Assembly: GCF_025716945.1 (NCBI RefSeq)
Contig: NZ_JAOVZT010000001.1
Location: forward strand, 62,001-126,000
DNA length: 64,000 nt
Source: Geodermatophilus sp. YIM 151500
GTDB lineage: Bacteria; Actinomycetota; Actinomycetes; Mycobacteriales; Geodermatophilaceae
Direction: 5' to 3'
A program made the position numbers and the translations under genes. The notes under the pieces were generated by a model, which did not search any database, had not been told where the DNA came from, and saw only the letters and a list, made by a program, of their open reading frames with translations. Positions 62,920 through 64,000 of this stretch are shown here, piece by piece. The stretch's first letter is position 1, and the number at the start of each line of letters is the position of its first letter.

Positions 62920-64000
62920 CCGGCCGGCCCGGCACCCCGCCGGTCCTGTGGCTCCGGATCCGCAGCGCCCTCTGGCCCATCCCGCTGCTCGCGGTGGCCA
63001 CGGCGGTGGGCCTGGGCATCCTCCTGCCCGAGCTCGACGGCGTCCTCGTCGGCCCCGACGGCCATCCGCTCGACTTCGTCTTCGGCGGCGGCCCGTCCGC
63101 CGCGCGCGACCTGCTGGCCGCGATCGCCGGCTCCCTCATCTCGGTCACCGGCCTGGTCTTCTCGCTGACCGTGGTCAGCCTCCAGCTGGCCAGCAGCCAG
63201 TACTCGCCCCGGCTGCTGCAGACCTTCGTCAGCGATCCCGTCGTCCAGGCGACGCTGGCGACGCTGGTGGCGACCTTCGTCTACGCCCTCACGGTGCTCC
63301 GCACCGTGCGGACCGAGAGCGCCACCGAGGGCGAGAGCGCCTTCGTCCCGCGCCTGGCGATCACCGTCGCGTACGCGCTGTCGCTGGCCAGCGTCTCGGC
63401 GCTCGTGTACTTCCTCGGCCACCTGGCGCGGTCGCTGCGGGTGGAGGACATGCTGCGCGACGTCCACGACGAGGCCCGCGAGGTCCTCGCCCGCGAGCGG
63501 CCCGGGGACGACGGTCCCCGGCCCGGCCCGTCGGCGTCCGCGTTGCCGGAGGGTCCCCCGACCGTCGTCTGCAGCACCGGCAGCGGCTTCCTCACCGACG
63601 TCGACGAGCCGGACCTCGTCGGCGCGGCCGCCCGGGCCGGTGCCGTCGTGCAGCTGACCGCGCGCATCGGTGACTCGGTGACCGTGGGCGTGCCCGTGGC
63701 GCACGTGTGGTGGCCGGGCACCACGGACGGCGCCGCGGGGGGCACCGCCGACGACACCACGGACCACGCCGCCGGCGACGGCGCGCGGGAGCAGGTCGTG
63801 CGGGCGGTGCAGCGGGCGGCGCGGCTGGGCTTCGAGCGGTCGACCGACCGCGACGTGGCGTACAGCCTGCGCAAGGTCGTCGACATCGCCGTCCGCGCCC
63901 TCTCCCCCGGCATCAACGACCCGACGACCGCGGTGCACGCGCTGTCGCACCTGTCGGCCATGCTCGGCGACCTGCTGGCGGACCCGCTGCGCCCCGTGGA
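62916..64000 (+). CDS. DUF2254 membrane protein, partial
   Basis: About 361 codons are visible; the gene runs off the right edge. The N-terminus has two helices (PIPLLAVATAVGLGILLP and LLAAIAGSLISVTGLVFSLTVVSLQ) with the DUF2254 signature SLQLASSQYSPRLL, then ATLATLVATFVYALTVLRTVR and ITVAYALSLASVSALVYFLGHLARSLR, and a cytoplasmic domain with LSPGINDPTTAVHALSHL. DUF2254 proteins are integral membrane proteins of unknown role. The GTG start overlaps the lipoprotein stop (GTGA), so it is the fourth gene of the two-component operon. Confidence 0.85.
   Translation, partial: MTGRPGTPPVLWLRIRSALWPIPLLAVATAVGLGILLPELDGVLVGPDGHPLDFVFGGGPSAARDLLAAIAGSLISVTGLVFSLTVVSLQLASSQYSPRLLQTFVSDPVVQATLATLVATFVYALTVLRTVRTESATEGESAFVPRLAITVAYALSLASVSALVYFLGHLARSLRVEDMLRDVHDEAREVLARERPGDDGPRPGPSASALPEGPPTVVCSTGSGFLTDVDEPDLVGAAARAGAVVQLTARIGDSVTVGVPVAHVWWPGTTDGAAGGTADDTTDHAAGDGAREQVVRAVQRAARLGFERSTDRDVAYSLRKVVDIAVRALSPGINDPTTAVHALSHLSAMLGDLLADPLRPV

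Overview
The window is about 64 kb of very GC-rich DNA with dense, tightly packed genes, many GTG starts and many 4-base ATGA/GTGA overlaps. This points to a high-GC actinobacterium. A mycothiol-dependent formaldehyde dehydrogenase, an MshC-like ligase, BTAD and PucR regulators and TAP-type secreted hydrolases fit that reading, and the overall style resembles Geodermatophilaceae (Blastococcus, Geodermatophilus, Modestobacter), although genus cannot be settled from sequence inspection alone. I saw no rRNA, tRNA, CRISPR array, insertion sequence or phage gene. The window reads as ordinary chromosome rich in catabolic operons.

Layout. (1) 0-9.5 kb: small enzymes, a Cu/Zn superoxide dismutase lipoprotein, a DrrAB-type drug exporter, two tandem secreted TAP-type alpha/beta hydrolases and an acyl-CoA thioesterase. 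(2) 9.6-20.5 kb: an aldarate (glucarate/galactarate) locus. A minus-strand operon encodes 5-dehydro-4-deoxyglucarate dehydratase, glucarate dehydratase, a talarate/galactarate dehydratase, alpha-ketoglutaric semialdehyde dehydrogenase and an alcohol dehydrogenase. Its LysR regulator is divergent from a tripartite tricarboxylate-type transporter (tctCBA) plus a universal stress protein. Together they import aldarates and convert them to 2-oxoglutarate. (3) 20.6-24.1 kb: a compact signalling module of a cNMP-binding histidine kinase, a receiver domain fused to a thioredoxin-reductase-like flavoprotein that lacks the redox CxxC, and a divergent UBP-type zinc finger protein. (4) 24.3-31.6 kb: an HxlR regulator with paired operators, a GNAT acetyltransferase, and a three-subunit molybdenum hydroxylase (CoxM/S/L family) led by a GAF-PucR regulator. 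(5) 31.7-42 kb: BTAD and MarR regulators, an EamA exporter under a clear MarR operator, a PhoX phosphatase, an acyl-CoA synthetase, the mscR/metallo-beta-lactamase formaldehyde pair and a quinone reductase. (6) 42-49.4 kb: two methyltransferases and the tyrosine/homogentisate operon (hpd, hmgA, an unknown conserved gene, fahA) with a divergent AsnC regulator. (7) 49.4-59.3 kb: hemerythrin, a hydrolase-DUF6221 fusion, nitronate monooxygenase, an MshC-like ligase coupled to a succinate-semialdehyde dehydrogenase, and a thiolase / acyl-CoA dehydrogenase / racemase group for beta-oxidation. (8) 59.4-64 kb: a STAS protein and a response regulator / sensor kinase / GerMN lipoprotein operon, followed by a DUF2254 membrane protein cut by the right edge.

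The most interesting items are the kinase / receiver-flavoprotein / UBP zinc finger module, the unknown gene locked between hmgA and fahA where no maleylacetoacetate isomerase is seen, a tctC gene that has lost its stop codon, an RNase Z gene collapsed by an internal deletion, a divergent MshC paralogue, and an in-frame hydrolase-DUF6221 fusion. Several clean inverted-repeat operators (LysR, HxlR, MarR) and a pair of related terminator hairpins are also visible.
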